DNA of 64,000 nt from Streptosporangiales bacterium (GTDB lineage Bacteria > Actinomycetota > Actinomycetes > Streptosporangiales > WHST01): contig WHST01000010.1 in the NCBI GenBank assembly GCA_009379955.1, positions 1 to 64,000 of the forward strand, in the 5' to 3' direction. The notes beneath the pieces are model-generated. The model was not told where the DNA came from. It saw only the letters and a list, made by a program, of their open reading frames with translations, and did not search any database. A program made the position numbers and the translations under genes. Within the stretch, counting starts at the first letter, position 1. Each line of letters begins with the position of its first letter. Below, piece after piece: positions 24,223 through 33,644 of the stretch.

Positions 24223-26664
24223 ATGAAGATCCGGAGAGCGATCGGGGCGCTGGCCGTCGCGTTGCTGACGGTCGGTGGTGCCGCCGGCGGGGCGGCGGCG
24301 AACACCGACCCGCAGGGCTCCGACCCGGCGGTCGACGAGCGCGGTGTCCCGCGCGACGACGCCGCCGCGACCGGTGCCCCCCTGCCGCCGAGCTCGACGG
24401 TCACGCTCGTGTCGGGTGAGCGCGTGCGGCTCGACGTCACACCGAGCGGGGAGCAGGACGTCGAGGTGCTCACCAGCGCCGACGGGAAGGCGAAGCCGGA
24501 CGCGTCGACGTTCGTGCAGTTCGCCTGGCACGGCGACGAGTACGTCGTGCCCGACCGCGTCGTCCCGTACCTCGGCGGCACCCTCGACCCGCGGCTGTTC
24601 GACGTGAGCTACCTGGTGCGGGCGAAGCTCGACGACGCCCACCGCAAGAACGTGCCGGTCACCGTCGAGGAGACTACGCGCGGCGCGGCGGGCGACCTGC
24701 CGGGCGTACGCGTGCAGCGCACGGCGGGTGACAAGGCGCAGGCGGCGGTCGACAAGTCCCAGGCCCCCGGCTTCGGCGGGATGCTCGCCGACCGCTGGGC
24801 GTCGAGCCGCGCTGCGCGGTCCAGCGTCCCGGCCGGCCGGCTCGCCGGCATCGAGCGGATCAGCCTCGCCCCACCGTCCGGAGCGCCCGCCCCGCCCGCG
24901 TCGCCGTTCGCGGAGCCCACACGCGCCGAGGGCATCCCGTACCGCACCCTCACGGTCCGGGTCACCGACCGCGACAGCGATCCCGGCGTGGCGCTCGGCT
25001 TCGTCCAGAACGTCGACGACGCACGCCTGTCCCGCCTCCTGGTCACCCTGGAGGGCGAGGCGAGCTTCAGCGTCCCGCAGGGCACGTACAGCCTCGCGTT
25101 CAGCGTGCTGACGGCCATCCCGACCACGGACGCGTTCGAGACCGCCCTCACGGTGAAGCCCGAGGTACGGGTCGCCTCCGACACCACGGTCCACCTCGAC
25201 GCGCGCAGGGCCGTGCCGTTACGTGCCGAGCTGGACACTCCCGCGGACCACAACTACCGGTGGGAGGCGTTGCGCTTCACCAGGACGAGCGCGACCGGCG
25301 GCGGCACCACCGTTGCCGGAGGCGAGATGCTGGCCATGCGGCTCGTCGCCGTGACACCGAACAACAACCCGGGCTTCGGCGCCTCGCGTCTCCTGGCGAC
25401 GCCCACGCCGAAGGTGACACGCGGAACGTTCGGGTTCGAGGCCGCCACGCAGCTCCGGATGCGTGACGCCCAGGGCAGACAGACCTCCGCGCCTTCCTAC
25501 TTCCTGCACTTCCCCCGCGAGGGGCGGATCCCGTCGTCGCTGACCTACCGGGTTCCGGAGCGGGACCTGACGACGGTGCGGTCGCGCCTGTACGACAGCG
25601 CGACCGGTACCTGTGACCAGCGACAGCTCAGTGCCGGACTGACGTCGACCCGCTGGGCCGGGGGACTGTCACTCGCCCTGCCGCTGGCGTCCGCGCAGGA
25701 CCGCACGGACTACTGGTACACCGCGGAGCCGGGGGCGACCAGTTGGTCGTCGGCCTACACCGCCAACGACTGCGTGCAGCGGTTCCGTGCTCCCCGCACG
25801 ATCGCCCACGGCCAGCGGATCACCGAGGTGTGGGCCAAGGGTCCGCCGGTGCCCTCTCCGGCACCGTCGATCGTGAACAAGCTCAGCCAAATGCCGAACC
25901 CGCCGACCAACAGCGTCACCGTGTGCCCGGCCTGCCGGCAGGACGACATCGGCATGCTCTACCTGATGGAGGGCGGGGACTCCGATCCCGCGCACTTCGC
26001 TGACCTCGGCCTGTGGAACCACCGTGAGACGCACCTGCGGCTCTTCCGCGACGGCGAGCTGGCCTTCGACAGCGCCGGCCTCGACGTCGGCTCGGTAGGC
26101 CCGACCGGCACGCTGAACCCGATCAAGGTGCCGCTGCCTCTCCTCCCCGACCCGGCGGCCTACCGGCTGGAGTGGCGTCACGCCGGGGCGAGCCATCCGG
26201 ACGACGCGAACATCGAGACGTCGTGGGCGTTCCGCTCGTCGCGCAAGGACCCGAAGGCGACCTTCCCCGAGACGCAGACGTGCAGTCCCGACCCGAGCAG
26301 GAGATGTTCATTCCTGCCGCTGCTCTTCCCCGTCTACGACCTCGCGCTCGACCACGCGGGCACCGCCCGCGCGGGTGGGTCGTTCGACGTCGCCTTCAGC
26401 GTGACCGGCCAGGCGTACGCGCCGGAGCCGTTCGGCGCGCATGCGTCGGTGTCGGTCTCGTACGACGACGGTGAGACGTGGCGGCCCGCGGAGTCCGGCC
26501 GCGCCACGAAGGCGGCCGGCGACGGCAACGCGTTCGGCGTGACGATCGAACACCCGCCGCTCGCCGAGACCAGCGGGTTCGTGTCGCTGAAGATCCACGC
26601 GGAGGACCGTGCGGGCAACACGGTCGACCAGACGGTGATCCGCGCCTACGGGCTCAGGGACTGA
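24223..26664 (+). CDS. Secreted subtilase-like protein lacking the S8 catalytic domain
   Basis: This 813-residue protein has a signal peptide (MKIRRAIGALAVALLTVGGA). Residues ~55-150 (STVTLVSGERVRLDV ... YVVPDRVVPYL ... LDPRLFDVSYLV) match the N-terminal region of the large actinobacterial S8 peptidases. From ~240 onwards (YRTLTVRVTDRDSDPG) it resembles their C-terminal accessory part. The roughly 300-residue peptidase domain with DTG, HGTH and SGTSM that normally lies between is absent, so no proteolysis is expected. The reading frame is continuous, with normal codon use. It may bind substrate or partner proteins. It is followed at 30 nt by a degenerate sedolisin. Confidence 0.65.
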   Translation: MKIRRAIGALAVALLTVGGAAGGAAANTDPQGSDPAVDERGVPRDDAAATGAPLPPSSTVTLVSGERVRLDVTPSGEQDVEVLTSADGKAKPDASTFVQFAWHGDEYVVPDRVVPYLGGTLDPRLFDVSYLVRAKLDDAHRKNVPVTVEETTRGAAGDLPGVRVQRTAGDKAQAAVDKSQAPGFGGMLADRWASSRAARSSVPAGRLAGIERISLAPPSGAPAPPASPFAEPTRAEGIPYRTLTVRVTDRDSDPGVALGFVQNVDDARLSRLLVTLEGEASFSVPQGTYSLAFSVLTAIPTTDAFETALTVKPEVRVASDTTVHLDARRAVPLRAELDTPADHNYRWEALRFTRTSATGGGTTVAGGEMLAMRLVAVTPNNNPGFGASRLLATPTPKVTRGTFGFEAATQLRMRDAQGRQTSAPSYFLHFPREGRIPSSLTYRVPERDLTTVRSRLYDSATGTCDQRQLSAGLTSTRWAGGLSLALPLASAQDRTDYWYTAEPGATSWSSAYTANDCVQRFRAPRTIAHGQRITEVWAKGPPVPSPAPSIVNKLSQMPNPPTNSVTVCPACRQDDIGMLYLMEGGDSDPAHFADLGLWNHRETHLRLFRDGELAFDSAGLDVGSVGPTGTLNPIKVPLPLLPDPAAYRLEWRHAGASHPDDANIETSWAFRSSRKDPKATFPETQTCSPDPSRRCSFLPLLFPVYDLALDHAGTARAGGSFDVAFSVTGQAYAPEPFGAHASVSVSYDDGETWRPAESGRATKAAGDGNAFGVTIEHPPLAETSGFVSLKIHAEDRAGNTVDQTVIRAYGLRD

Positions 26665-26693
26665 CCGCGGTGCGGGCGAAGGGAGCAGGAGCC

Positions 26694-27917
26694 ATGACGG
26701 AACGGCGTGGAGGGGCCCGGCGGGTCGCGTGGCTGGTCGTCGCCGCGCTCGCGGTCTCGCTCGGTGTGGGCGGTGGTGCGGCGCCGGCCGAGGCCAGGCC
26801 CGCGGCGGGGTTCGCGGCGCCGCGGGGGATCGCCCCCGAGCAGGTCTGCGAGGCACCGGCGAAACGGCGGGCCGGTTGTGACGCGACGGTCGTCGTCGAC
26901 AGTGCGGGCCGGCCGCTGGGACGCAAGTCGGCCACCGCGGCGGGCCTGCGGCCGTTCACGGCGGCCGACCTGCAGGACGCGTACAAGCTGCCGTCCGCGC
27001 TGCTCGGTGCCCGGCAGACGATCGCGATCGTGTCGGCGTTCGACGCGCCGAACGCGGAGGCCGACCTGGCGGTCTACCGCGAGGTCAACGGCCTGCCGCC
27101 GTGCGATGCGGACTTCCCGTGCTTCCGCAAGGTCGACCAGCGCGGAGGCACCGCCTACCCGCGGCCCGACCAGACCTGGTCCACGAGCTCCACGATCGGC
27201 CTGCAGATGGCGTCCGCGGCCTGTCCCAACTGCGAGCTGCTGCTGGTCGAGGCGGACGACAACCAGCTGCCCAACCTCGGCGCCGCGGTCGACACCGCCG
27301 TCGAGCTCGGCGCCGACGTGGTGAGCAACGCGTACAACGCCCGCGAGTACGCCGGCATGCTCACCGACCTCGGCGATCACTACGTCCAGCCCGAGGCGGT
27401 CGTCGTCGCGGCGTCGGGTGGCGCGGGGTTCGGCGCCACGGTCCCCGCCGCCCTGCCGAGCGTCGTCGCCGTCGGCGGCACCACGCTCTACCGCGACGAC
27501 AGCGCGAGGGGATGGGGCGAGGAGGCCTGGGCGAGCGCGGGCTCCGGGTGCTCGGCGTACATCGCCAAGCCCGACTGGCAACTGGACCGACTGTGCGGCA
27601 AGCGCACGGTCACCGACGTCGCGGTGGTCGCCGACGGCAACACACCGGTCGCCGTCTACGTCACGTACGGCTATCCGGGCTGGGTCGCCGCGGGCGGCCC
27701 GAGCGTGGCCGCACCGTTGGTCGCCGGCGTGTACGCACTCGCCGGCAACGCCGGCGAGATCACCCCGGGCGCGCGCCTCCGTGCGCAGCGGGACCGCCTC
27801 TTCGACGTCACCTCCGGCAGCAACGGCGTGTGCGGCGGTAGCTACCTCTGCACGGCGGTCCGCGGCTACGACGGCCCCACCGGGTGGGGCACCCCCAACG
27901 GCGTCGGCGCCTTCTAG
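26694..27917 (+). CDS. Secreted sedolisin/subtilase-like protein with degenerate active site
   Basis: This 407-residue exported protein (signal peptide to about APAEA, residue 33) has the S53/S8-like fold seen in actinobacterial sedolisins: FTAADLQDAYKLPSA, MASAACPNCELLLVEAD, SVVAVGGTTLYRD and GGPSVAAPLVAGVYALAG. The last is the serine motif (Ser337). The paired acids of the usual W-x-x-E-x-x-x-D pattern align with Ser165 and Gly169, and the oxyanion aspartate of SGDxG aligns with Gly243. Thus Ser remains but the acids are lost, which predicts an inactive protease. The ATG at 26694 follows GGGAGCAGGAGCC. The beta-propeller gene begins 9 nt later, so an operon is likely. Confidence 0.75.
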   Translation: MTERRGGARRVAWLVVAALAVSLGVGGGAAPAEARPAAGFAAPRGIAPEQVCEAPAKRRAGCDATVVVDSAGRPLGRKSATAAGLRPFTAADLQDAYKLPSALLGARQTIAIVSAFDAPNAEADLAVYREVNGLPPCDADFPCFRKVDQRGGTAYPRPDQTWSTSSTIGLQMASAACPNCELLLVEADDNQLPNLGAAVDTAVELGADVVSNAYNAREYAGMLTDLGDHYVQPEAVVVAASGGAGFGATVPAALPSVVAVGGTTLYRDDSARGWGEEAWASAGSGCSAYIAKPDWQLDRLCGKRTVTDVAVVADGNTPVAVYVTYGYPGWVAAGGPSVAAPLVAGVYALAGNAGEITPGARLRAQRDRLFDVTSGSNGVCGGSYLCTAVRGYDGPTGWGTPNGVGAF

Positions 27918-27925
27918 GAGATCTC

Positions 27926-29146
27926 ATGCGCATCGGCAGAACGGTCCTCGCCCTCACCGGCGTCACGGTGCTCACCGCCGTCATCGGCGGCGCCGGTCCC
28001 GCGGTCGCCGCGCCCGCCGGCTGCACGCCGACATGGCAGGCGGTCGAGACCCCGCCCAACCCGCCGGGCTACAGCAAGCTGACCAACGGCGGGGTCTCCG
28101 CCGTCGCGCCCGACGACGTCTGGTTCGCGAACTCGGTCGGCGAGAACGCGACGCCGGAGATCTCCGCGATCACGCGCTGGGACGGCAGGGCGGTCCGCCC
28201 GATGAAGCGCCAGATCCCGCAGGACCGGGTCATGAACCCGACGGTCTACGACGGGTCCTTCGACAGCGGCACGAGCGGCTGGGTCATCGGCATCGACTCG
28301 GTGTACGGCCTCAAACCCGGGACGGTGCCCTACGCGACGCGCTGGTACGACGGCCGCTGGACGCGGACCCCGCTGGCGCCGTCGCCCGCGCCGTCCACCA
28401 CCAGCGTCGCCCTGTACGGGATCGCGTCGGTCTCCCCGACGGACGCCTGGGCGGTCGGGAGCGCGGCCGGCGCCGAGAGCGGGGCGGTCGTCCAGCACTG
28501 GGACGGCACGCGGTGGTCCGCGACCGACCACCCCGGTGGACGTGTGGCGAACGCCGCCCTCATGGACGCCTCGGCCACGGCACCCGACGACGTCTGGGCG
28601 GTCGGCAACGTCGGCAACGGCACCACCGAGGACGTTCCGCTCGTCGAGCACTGGGACGGCACGTCGTGGACCGTCGTCGACCTGCCCGAGCTCCCGCCCG
28701 GTGTGGCCCTGGGGTCGCTCACGAGTGTGAGCAGCTCGGGCCCCGACGACGTCTGGGTGAGCGGGTTCCAGGGAGCGGGCCAGTGGTCCGGCCGCGCACT
28801 CCCGCTTCTCGGGCACTGGGACGGCGAGAGCTGGCGGTGGGTCGACCTGCCCGACACCGGACCGGCGGTGCTCACCGGCGTCTACACCGCGGGGCCCGCC
28901 GACGTCTGGGCGGTGGTCAACCGACCGGGCGGTGACCCGGGCGAGCTGCTGCGCTGGGACGGCGAGGAGGCCACCCTCACCGCGTGGCCGGGCCGCCAGG
29001 AGTACGGCCTCCACTACTTCGCGAACGACATCGACGGCACCGGACCCGACGACGTCTGGGCGGTCGGGTCGGCCACGAGGAACCCCGGCTCGACCGTCTC
29101 CGAGGTTCGGCAGATGGTCGCGCACCTGAGCTGCGTCGAGCGATGA
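27926..29146 (+). CDS. Secreted beta-propeller-like repeat protein
   Basis: This 406-residue protein has a signal peptide (MRIGRTVLALTGVTVLTAVI ... AVAAP). At least six imperfect repeats of the type A.DDVWAVG ... HWDGTSW run through it, for example at APDDVWAVGNVGNG, VEHWDGTSWTVVDL and GPDDVWVSGFQ. This pattern is typical of kelch/YCF48-like propellers found on the outside of actinobacteria. No catalytic residues are apparent, so binding of a polymer or protein is more likely. The ATG at 27926 has TAGGAGATCTC upstream. It lies 8 nt after the degenerate sedolisin and just before the S8 protease. Confidence 0.75.
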   Translation: MRIGRTVLALTGVTVLTAVIGGAGPAVAAPAGCTPTWQAVETPPNPPGYSKLTNGGVSAVAPDDVWFANSVGENATPEISAITRWDGRAVRPMKRQIPQDRVMNPTVYDGSFDSGTSGWVIGIDSVYGLKPGTVPYATRWYDGRWTRTPLAPSPAPSTTSVALYGIASVSPTDAWAVGSAAGAESGAVVQHWDGTRWSATDHPGGRVANAALMDASATAPDDVWAVGNVGNGTTEDVPLVEHWDGTSWTVVDLPELPPGVALGSLTSVSSSGPDDVWVSGFQGAGQWSGRALPLLGHWDGESWRWVDLPDTGPAVLTGVYTAGPADVWAVVNRPGGDPGELLRWDGEEATLTAWPGRQEYGLHYFANDIDGTGPDDVWAVGSATRNPGSTVSEVRQMVAHLSCVER

Positions 29147-29193
29147 GGCGGCGAGCCATGCGGAGCGACGACGACACCCCCAGGAGGTCCACC

Positions 29194-32001
29194 GTGCGGC
29201 AACGACCCGTGAGGTCCCTGCGCAGGTTCGGTGTCGCCGCGGCGATGCTGTGCCTGGTCTCCCTCGTCGGTGGCATGCTGGCGCCCGCGTCGGCGGGTGC
29301 TGACCTCACGAAGGCACCCGACCCTCGCGCGAAGGTGGAGAACCGGCTCGAGACCGCGTTCGCGAAGGACGGCAGGCAGGACTTCTGGATCCGCTTCGCC
29401 GAGCGCGCCGACACGAGCGAGGCGCGGCGGATCGACGACTGGGCGAAGCGCGGTGCGTACGTCCACGACGAGCTCAGGAAGGTCGCGACCGAGTCGCAGC
29501 GCCGGGTACGGCAGCGGCTCGACGCCGACGACGTGACGTACGAGGCGTTCTGGGTCAGCAACGCGATCCTCGTCCGCGACGGCTCGCAGGCGCTCGCGCT
29601 GCGCATGGCGGCGATGTCGGAGGTGGGCAGCGTGCGGCAGCCGCGCGAGTACCGGCCGGTGGAGCCGGTCGAGTCGCGCCCGGCGGCGAAGCAGCCGCGT
29701 GCCGCGGAGTGGGGGGTCTCGCGCATCCACGCGCCGGAGGTGTGGAGCACGTACGGCGCCACGGGTGAGGGCATCACGGTCGCGAACATCGACACCGGCG
29801 TCCAGTACGACCACCCGGCGCTGGCGACGCACTACCGCGGCTACACCGGTCCCGGCCAGGTCGACCACGACTACAACTGGCTCGACACCGGCACCACGAG
29901 CCCGGATGCGCCCGCCGACGGCAACGGCCACGGCACGCACACGATGGGCACGATGGTCGGCGACGACGGTGCGGGCAACCAGGTCGGCGTCGCCCCCGGC
30001 GCGACGTGGATCGCCGCCAACGGCTGCTGCGCGTCGGACCAGACCCTCATCGACTCCGGTCAGTGGATGCTGGCGCCCACCGACCTGCAGGGAGCGAACG
30101 CCGACCCCGCCAAGCGCCCGAACGTGGTCAACAACTCGTGGGGCACGTCGACGCCGACGAACGACCCGTTCATGGAGGACGTCCTCCTCGCATGGGGCGA
30201 CTCCGGGATCTTCGGGGTGTTCTCCAACGGGAACAACGGCGAACAGGGTTGCGCCTCCAGCGGCTCACCCGGCAGCAGGGTGGCGACGTACGCGGTCGGC
30301 GCCACCGACTCCGCCGACAGGATCGCCCCGTTCTCCAGCCGCGGCGCGGGTCAGGACGGTGAGGTGAAGCCGAACATCTCCGCGCCGGGCGCCGGCGTCA
30401 GATCGGCGTGGCCGGGTGGCACGTACCAGCAGATCTCCGGCACCTCGATGGCCGCCCCGCACGTCGCGGGTGCCGTCGCCCTGCTCTGGTCGGCGGTGCC
30501 GGGGCTCGTCGGCGACGTCGAAGGGACGCGGGCACTGCTCGACGAGACCGCCGTCGACACCTCCGATCTGACCTGCGGCGGCACCGCCGACGACAACAAC
30601 GTCTACGGCGAGGGTCGGCTCGACGTGCTGGCGCTCGTCGAGCTCGGCAAGCTCGGTGGCACCCTGACCGGGCGCGTGACCGACGCGGCAGGCGCGCCGA
30701 TCGTCGGCGCCACGGTGACGGCGTCAGGGCCGTCGCAGCGCACGGCGACGACCGACGTCGAGGGCGGCTACGGGTTCCCCGCACTCGCCGGCTCGTACGA
30801 GGTCCGCGTGACGGCGTACGGCCACGAGCCGCACGACGCGACCGGCGTCGTGGTGACGACGGGCGAGTCGGCGCGGCACGACGTGACGTTGCAGCCGACC
30901 GAGCGCGTCGACGTTGCGGGTGTCGTGGGCGACGGCTCCGGTCACGGCTGGCCCCTGTACGCGAAGGTCACGGCGACCGACGCTGACGGGCACAAGGTGT
31001 CGGCGTACTCCGACCCGGTCACCGGCCGGTATCGCCTCGCTGTGCTGCCGGACACCGAGTACACGGTGCGCGTGGTCGCACAGGACCCCGGCTACACCGA
31101 GGCAAGCGAGACCGTCGACGTCGCGTCGGGTGACGTCGCGAAGGACGTCGACCTCGCCGTGGACGCCCTCGCCTGCACCGCGCTCGGCTATCGCGCCGAG
31201 CGGTCGGGCACGACGCAGGCGTTCGACGCCACCACGGTGCCGGCGGGCTGGCGCGTCGCGAACACCGACCCGGTGCAGCAGCCCGGCTGGGCGTACACGC
31301 CCGGCTGGCAGTTCACGAACCCGGGTGACCGCCCCAACGACACCGGTGGCACGGGGAACGCCGCGATCGTCGACAGCGACCACACCGGGGCGCGGCACGT
31401 GCAGGACACGACGCTGACCACCCCGGCGATGGACCTGTCGGACGTCACGCGGCCGGTCGTGCGGTTCGCGAGCGACCTCGAGCCCGCGGTCAACTCGACG
31501 GCGACCGTCGACGTGAGCGTCGACGGCGGCACGACGTGGACCACGGTCTGGCGCAGGGCCGGCTTCCCCGGTCTCCGCGGTCCCGCGAGTCCCGTCGTCG
31601 GGCTGCCGACCGCCGCGCACCAGGCCGACGTCAGGGTCCGCTTCAGGTACGTCGGCAGCTGGTCGAAGTGGTGGCAGCTCGATGACGTCTTCGTCGGGCA
31701 GCACGACTGCTCACCCGTGGCCGGTGGGCTCGTGACGGGCCTGGTCACCGCGACCGGCGGCGAGGGCCTCGTCGGAGCGACGGTGACGGCCGACGCCGAC
31801 CCGCAGGCGCGGGCGACGACGGTGGCGACGCCGGACGACCCGGCGTTGGGCGACGGCCTGTACCGGCTGTTCTCCGCGGCGACGGGTGAGCAGGCGTTCA
31901 CCGCCGCGATGGCCGGCTACGCCTCGACGTCGGTCACGGTGACCGTCGCCGCCGACGCCGTGACGTCCGCGAACGTCGAGCTACCGGCGACCGGCGGGTG
32001 A
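29194..32001 (+). CDS. Secreted S8 (subtilisin-like) serine protease with C-terminal accessory domains
   Basis: This 935-residue subtilase has an intact triad: Asp200 (ANIDTGVQYDHP), His246 (NGHGTHTMG) and Ser418 (SGTSMAAPHVAG). A signal peptide and a propeptide precede the catalytic domain (~170-510). Carboxypeptidase-regulatory-like/CNA-B-type domains (GTLTGRVTDAAGAPIVGATV, TGLVTATGGEGLVGATV) and a jelly-roll-like MAM/CUB-type region follow. The GTG at 29194 was chosen because AGGAGG lies 6 nt upstream; earlier in-frame ATGs at 29143 (overlapping the previous stop) and 29158 are alternatives. It is the only member of the exported cluster that looks catalytically competent. Confidence 0.9.
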   Translation: MRQRPVRSLRRFGVAAAMLCLVSLVGGMLAPASAGADLTKAPDPRAKVENRLETAFAKDGRQDFWIRFAERADTSEARRIDDWAKRGAYVHDELRKVATESQRRVRQRLDADDVTYEAFWVSNAILVRDGSQALALRMAAMSEVGSVRQPREYRPVEPVESRPAAKQPRAAEWGVSRIHAPEVWSTYGATGEGITVANIDTGVQYDHPALATHYRGYTGPGQVDHDYNWLDTGTTSPDAPADGNGHGTHTMGTMVGDDGAGNQVGVAPGATWIAANGCCASDQTLIDSGQWMLAPTDLQGANADPAKRPNVVNNSWGTSTPTNDPFMEDVLLAWGDSGIFGVFSNGNNGEQGCASSGSPGSRVATYAVGATDSADRIAPFSSRGAGQDGEVKPNISAPGAGVRSAWPGGTYQQISGTSMAAPHVAGAVALLWSAVPGLVGDVEGTRALLDETAVDTSDLTCGGTADDNNVYGEGRLDVLALVELGKLGGTLTGRVTDAAGAPIVGATVTASGPSQRTATTDVEGGYGFPALAGSYEVRVTAYGHEPHDATGVVVTTGESARHDVTLQPTERVDVAGVVGDGSGHGWPLYAKVTATDADGHKVSAYSDPVTGRYRLAVLPDTEYTVRVVAQDPGYTEASETVDVASGDVAKDVDLAVDALACTALGYRAERSGTTQAFDATTVPAGWRVANTDPVQQPGWAYTPGWQFTNPGDRPNDTGGTGNAAIVDSDHTGARHVQDTTLTTPAMDLSDVTRPVVRFASDLEPAVNSTATVDVSVDGGTTWTTVWRRAGFPGLRGPASPVVGLPTAAHQADVRVRFRYVGSWSKWWQLDDVFVGQHDCSPVAGGLVTGLVTATGGEGLVGATVTADADPQARATTVATPDDPALGDGLYRLFSAATGEQAFTAAMAGYASTSVTVTVAADAVTSANVELPATGG

Positions 32002-32056
32002 CCCGTGACGGGCACCCTCACAGTGCCAGGGTGCGGTGAGGGTGCCCCTCACGGGT
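32001..32056. terminator. Bidirectional terminator between convergent protease genes
   Basis: A 21-bp stem with one mismatch (32001-32021 with 32036-32056) and a 14-nt loop begins at the last base of the S8 gene and ends 24 bp before the convergent trypsin-like gene. Confidence 0.75.
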
Positions 32057-32079
32057 GCGAACGCCCCGGCGTCGAGGGG

Positions 32080-32940
32080 TCAGGCCGCCAGCTCGCAGGC
32101 GGCCCGACCGCGGGCCTCGCCGGCCGGGGTGAGGCAGTCGCGCAGGTGGTACGTCTGCTGGCCGTAGCGGGCGTCGGGGACGACCGTGACGTTGCCGGCC
32201 TCGTCGACCTCGCACGGGTTGTCGAGGCTGCAGTCCGCGCCGGTGTTCTCGTACGCGGTGTTGTTGACGCCGACGATCTCGTTGCTCGCGGCGTCGATCA
32301 CCGGCGAGCCGGACGTGCCGCCGATGGTGTCGCAGCCGGGCGTGTAGCGGATGGAGTCCTTGGCGACGTAGCCGTCCTCCTTGAGCTGGGGGACGAACCC
32401 GTCGATGCCGCAGGAGTAGATCTCCTCCCAGTAGCCCGACACGACCTTGATGTCGGTGCCCGCGGTCGGGTGGGACTCGGCGAGGGTGAGCGCCTCGGTG
32501 TCGTACTCCGACCTGAGCTCGGCGTACGTCTCCTCGACCCGGTACACGGCGGCGTCGGTGTCGGTCATCGTGGCGTACGCCAGCAGGTCGGCGGTCAGCG
32601 TGCCGACCGTGTCGTCACCGGCCGCGTTGAGCAGCTGGAACGTCCTGGTGGACGGCTCGTTCGTCATGACCTCGCCGGGCTCCGGCATGCCGTCGACGCA
32701 ATGGCCGTTGGTGAGGACGAGCGCCTTCGCGTCGTCGGCCGAGTCGGCGAACCGGAAGACCGAGCCCGAGCAGTTGCTCAGCTTCACGATCCCGCGGAAG
32801 TCGACCGCGGCCCGGTCGGTGCTCGGCTGGTCCGTACGGGGCGCGGCACCTGCGGAGCCCGTGGCCATGCCGAGGGTGAGCGCGCCGCCGAGCACGGTGG
32901 CCAGCAGCGCGGTCGTGAGGGTTCGTGCCTTGCGACGCAT
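32080..32940 (-). CDS. Secreted trypsin-like serine protease
   Basis: This 286-residue chymotrypsin-fold protein has a signal peptide (MRRKARTLTTALLATVLGGA ... GSAGA). The triad is visible as His in LVLTNGHCVDG, Asp in TMTDTDAAVYRV and Ser in DTIGGTSGSPVID, followed by VGVNNTAYENTG. The ATG at 32940 is preceded by GGGAGGACGCCG. It resembles the glutamyl endopeptidase/V8-like branch more than classical trypsin, but specificity cannot be set. It converges on the S8 protease across a strong terminator and is therefore separately transcribed. Confidence 0.88.
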   Translation of the reverse strand: MRRKARTLTTALLATVLGGALTLGMATGSAGAAPRTDQPSTDRAAVDFRGIVKLSNCSGSVFRFADSADDAKALVLTNGHCVDGMPEPGEVMTNEPSTRTFQLLNAAGDDTVGTLTADLLAYATMTDTDAAVYRVEETYAELRSEYDTEALTLAESHPTAGTDIKVVSGYWEEIYSCGIDGFVPQLKEDGYVAKDSIRYTPGCDTIGGTSGSPVIDAASNEIVGVNNTAYENTGADCSLDNPCEVDEAGNVTVVPDARYGQQTYHLRDCLTPAGEARGRAACELAA

Positions 32941-33100
32941 CGGCGTCCTCCCGGGGATGCGTGGCGCCGTGGGGGGTCGGCGCCGTACTCGACTGAGGGC
33001 AATCGGCCCACTACACCGAGTTGTGGGAGATCGGTCAAGTACGGGTGGCGTCCGCCACAGTCCGTAGTGGCCGGAACGGTGCCTCGTACAGTGTGGGCCC

Positions 33101-33637
33101 ATGAGTGCGGACGAATCGGCGGTACACATCGGCACGCTGGGTGAGCACCGGCCACGGGTCCACGAGGAGGCCTGGGTCGCTCCCGGCGCCGTCCTCGTCG
33201 GTCGAGTGACGATCGGGGCCAGGTCGAGCATCTGGTACGGCTGCGTCCTGCGCGCCGACGACGAGGACGTCGTCATCGGCGACGAGGTCAACATCCAGGA
33301 CCTCTCCTGCCTGCACTCCGACCCGGGCCAGCCCGCCGTCCTCGAGGACCGCGTCTCGGTCGGGCACCGCGCCATCGTGCACGGCGCCCGCATCGGCGCG
33401 GGGTCGCTCGTGGGCATGGGCGCGATCGTCCTCGGCGGCGCGGAGGTCGGCGCGGGCTCGCTCGTGGCCGCCGGCGCGGTCGTCCGCCCCGGCGCCGTGA
33501 TCCCGCCGGGCATGCTCGCCGCGGGCGTCCCCGCCAAGGTGCTCAGGCCGCTCAAGGACCAGGAGCTCACCATGCTCGAGGGCACCTGGCGCTCGTACGT
33601 CGGCCGCGCCGACCGCCACCGCACCGCCACCTGGTGA
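33101..33637 (+). CDS. Gamma-class carbonic anhydrase-like hexapeptide-repeat protein
   Basis: This 178-residue left-handed beta-helix protein has repeated hexapeptides (VAPGAVLVGRVTIG, VIGDEVNIQD, GAGSLVGMGAIVLGGAEVGA). Histidines in LSCLHSD and SVGHRAIVHGA match the zinc or iron ligands of gamma-carbonic anhydrases. Many relatives (PaaY/YrdA type) have low or unknown activity, so the CO2-hydration role is inferred. The ATG at 33101 is immediately upstream of the conserved part. It converges on the polyprenyl synthase gene with 7 bp between them. Confidence 0.88.
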   Translation: MSADESAVHIGTLGEHRPRVHEEAWVAPGAVLVGRVTIGARSSIWYGCVLRADDEDVVIGDEVNIQDLSCLHSDPGQPAVLEDRVSVGHRAIVHGARIGAGSLVGMGAIVLGGAEVGAGSLVAAGAVVRPGAVIPPGMLAAGVPAKVLRPLKDQELTMLEGTWRSYVGRADRHRTATW

Positions 33638-33644
33638 GGTGGGC

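Noticed and set aside
21426-24581. 1051-codon open frame on the minus strand
   Set aside because: It is antisense to the LAL regulator, whose Walker and LuxR motifs are clear; the antisense translation has no recognisable domain.
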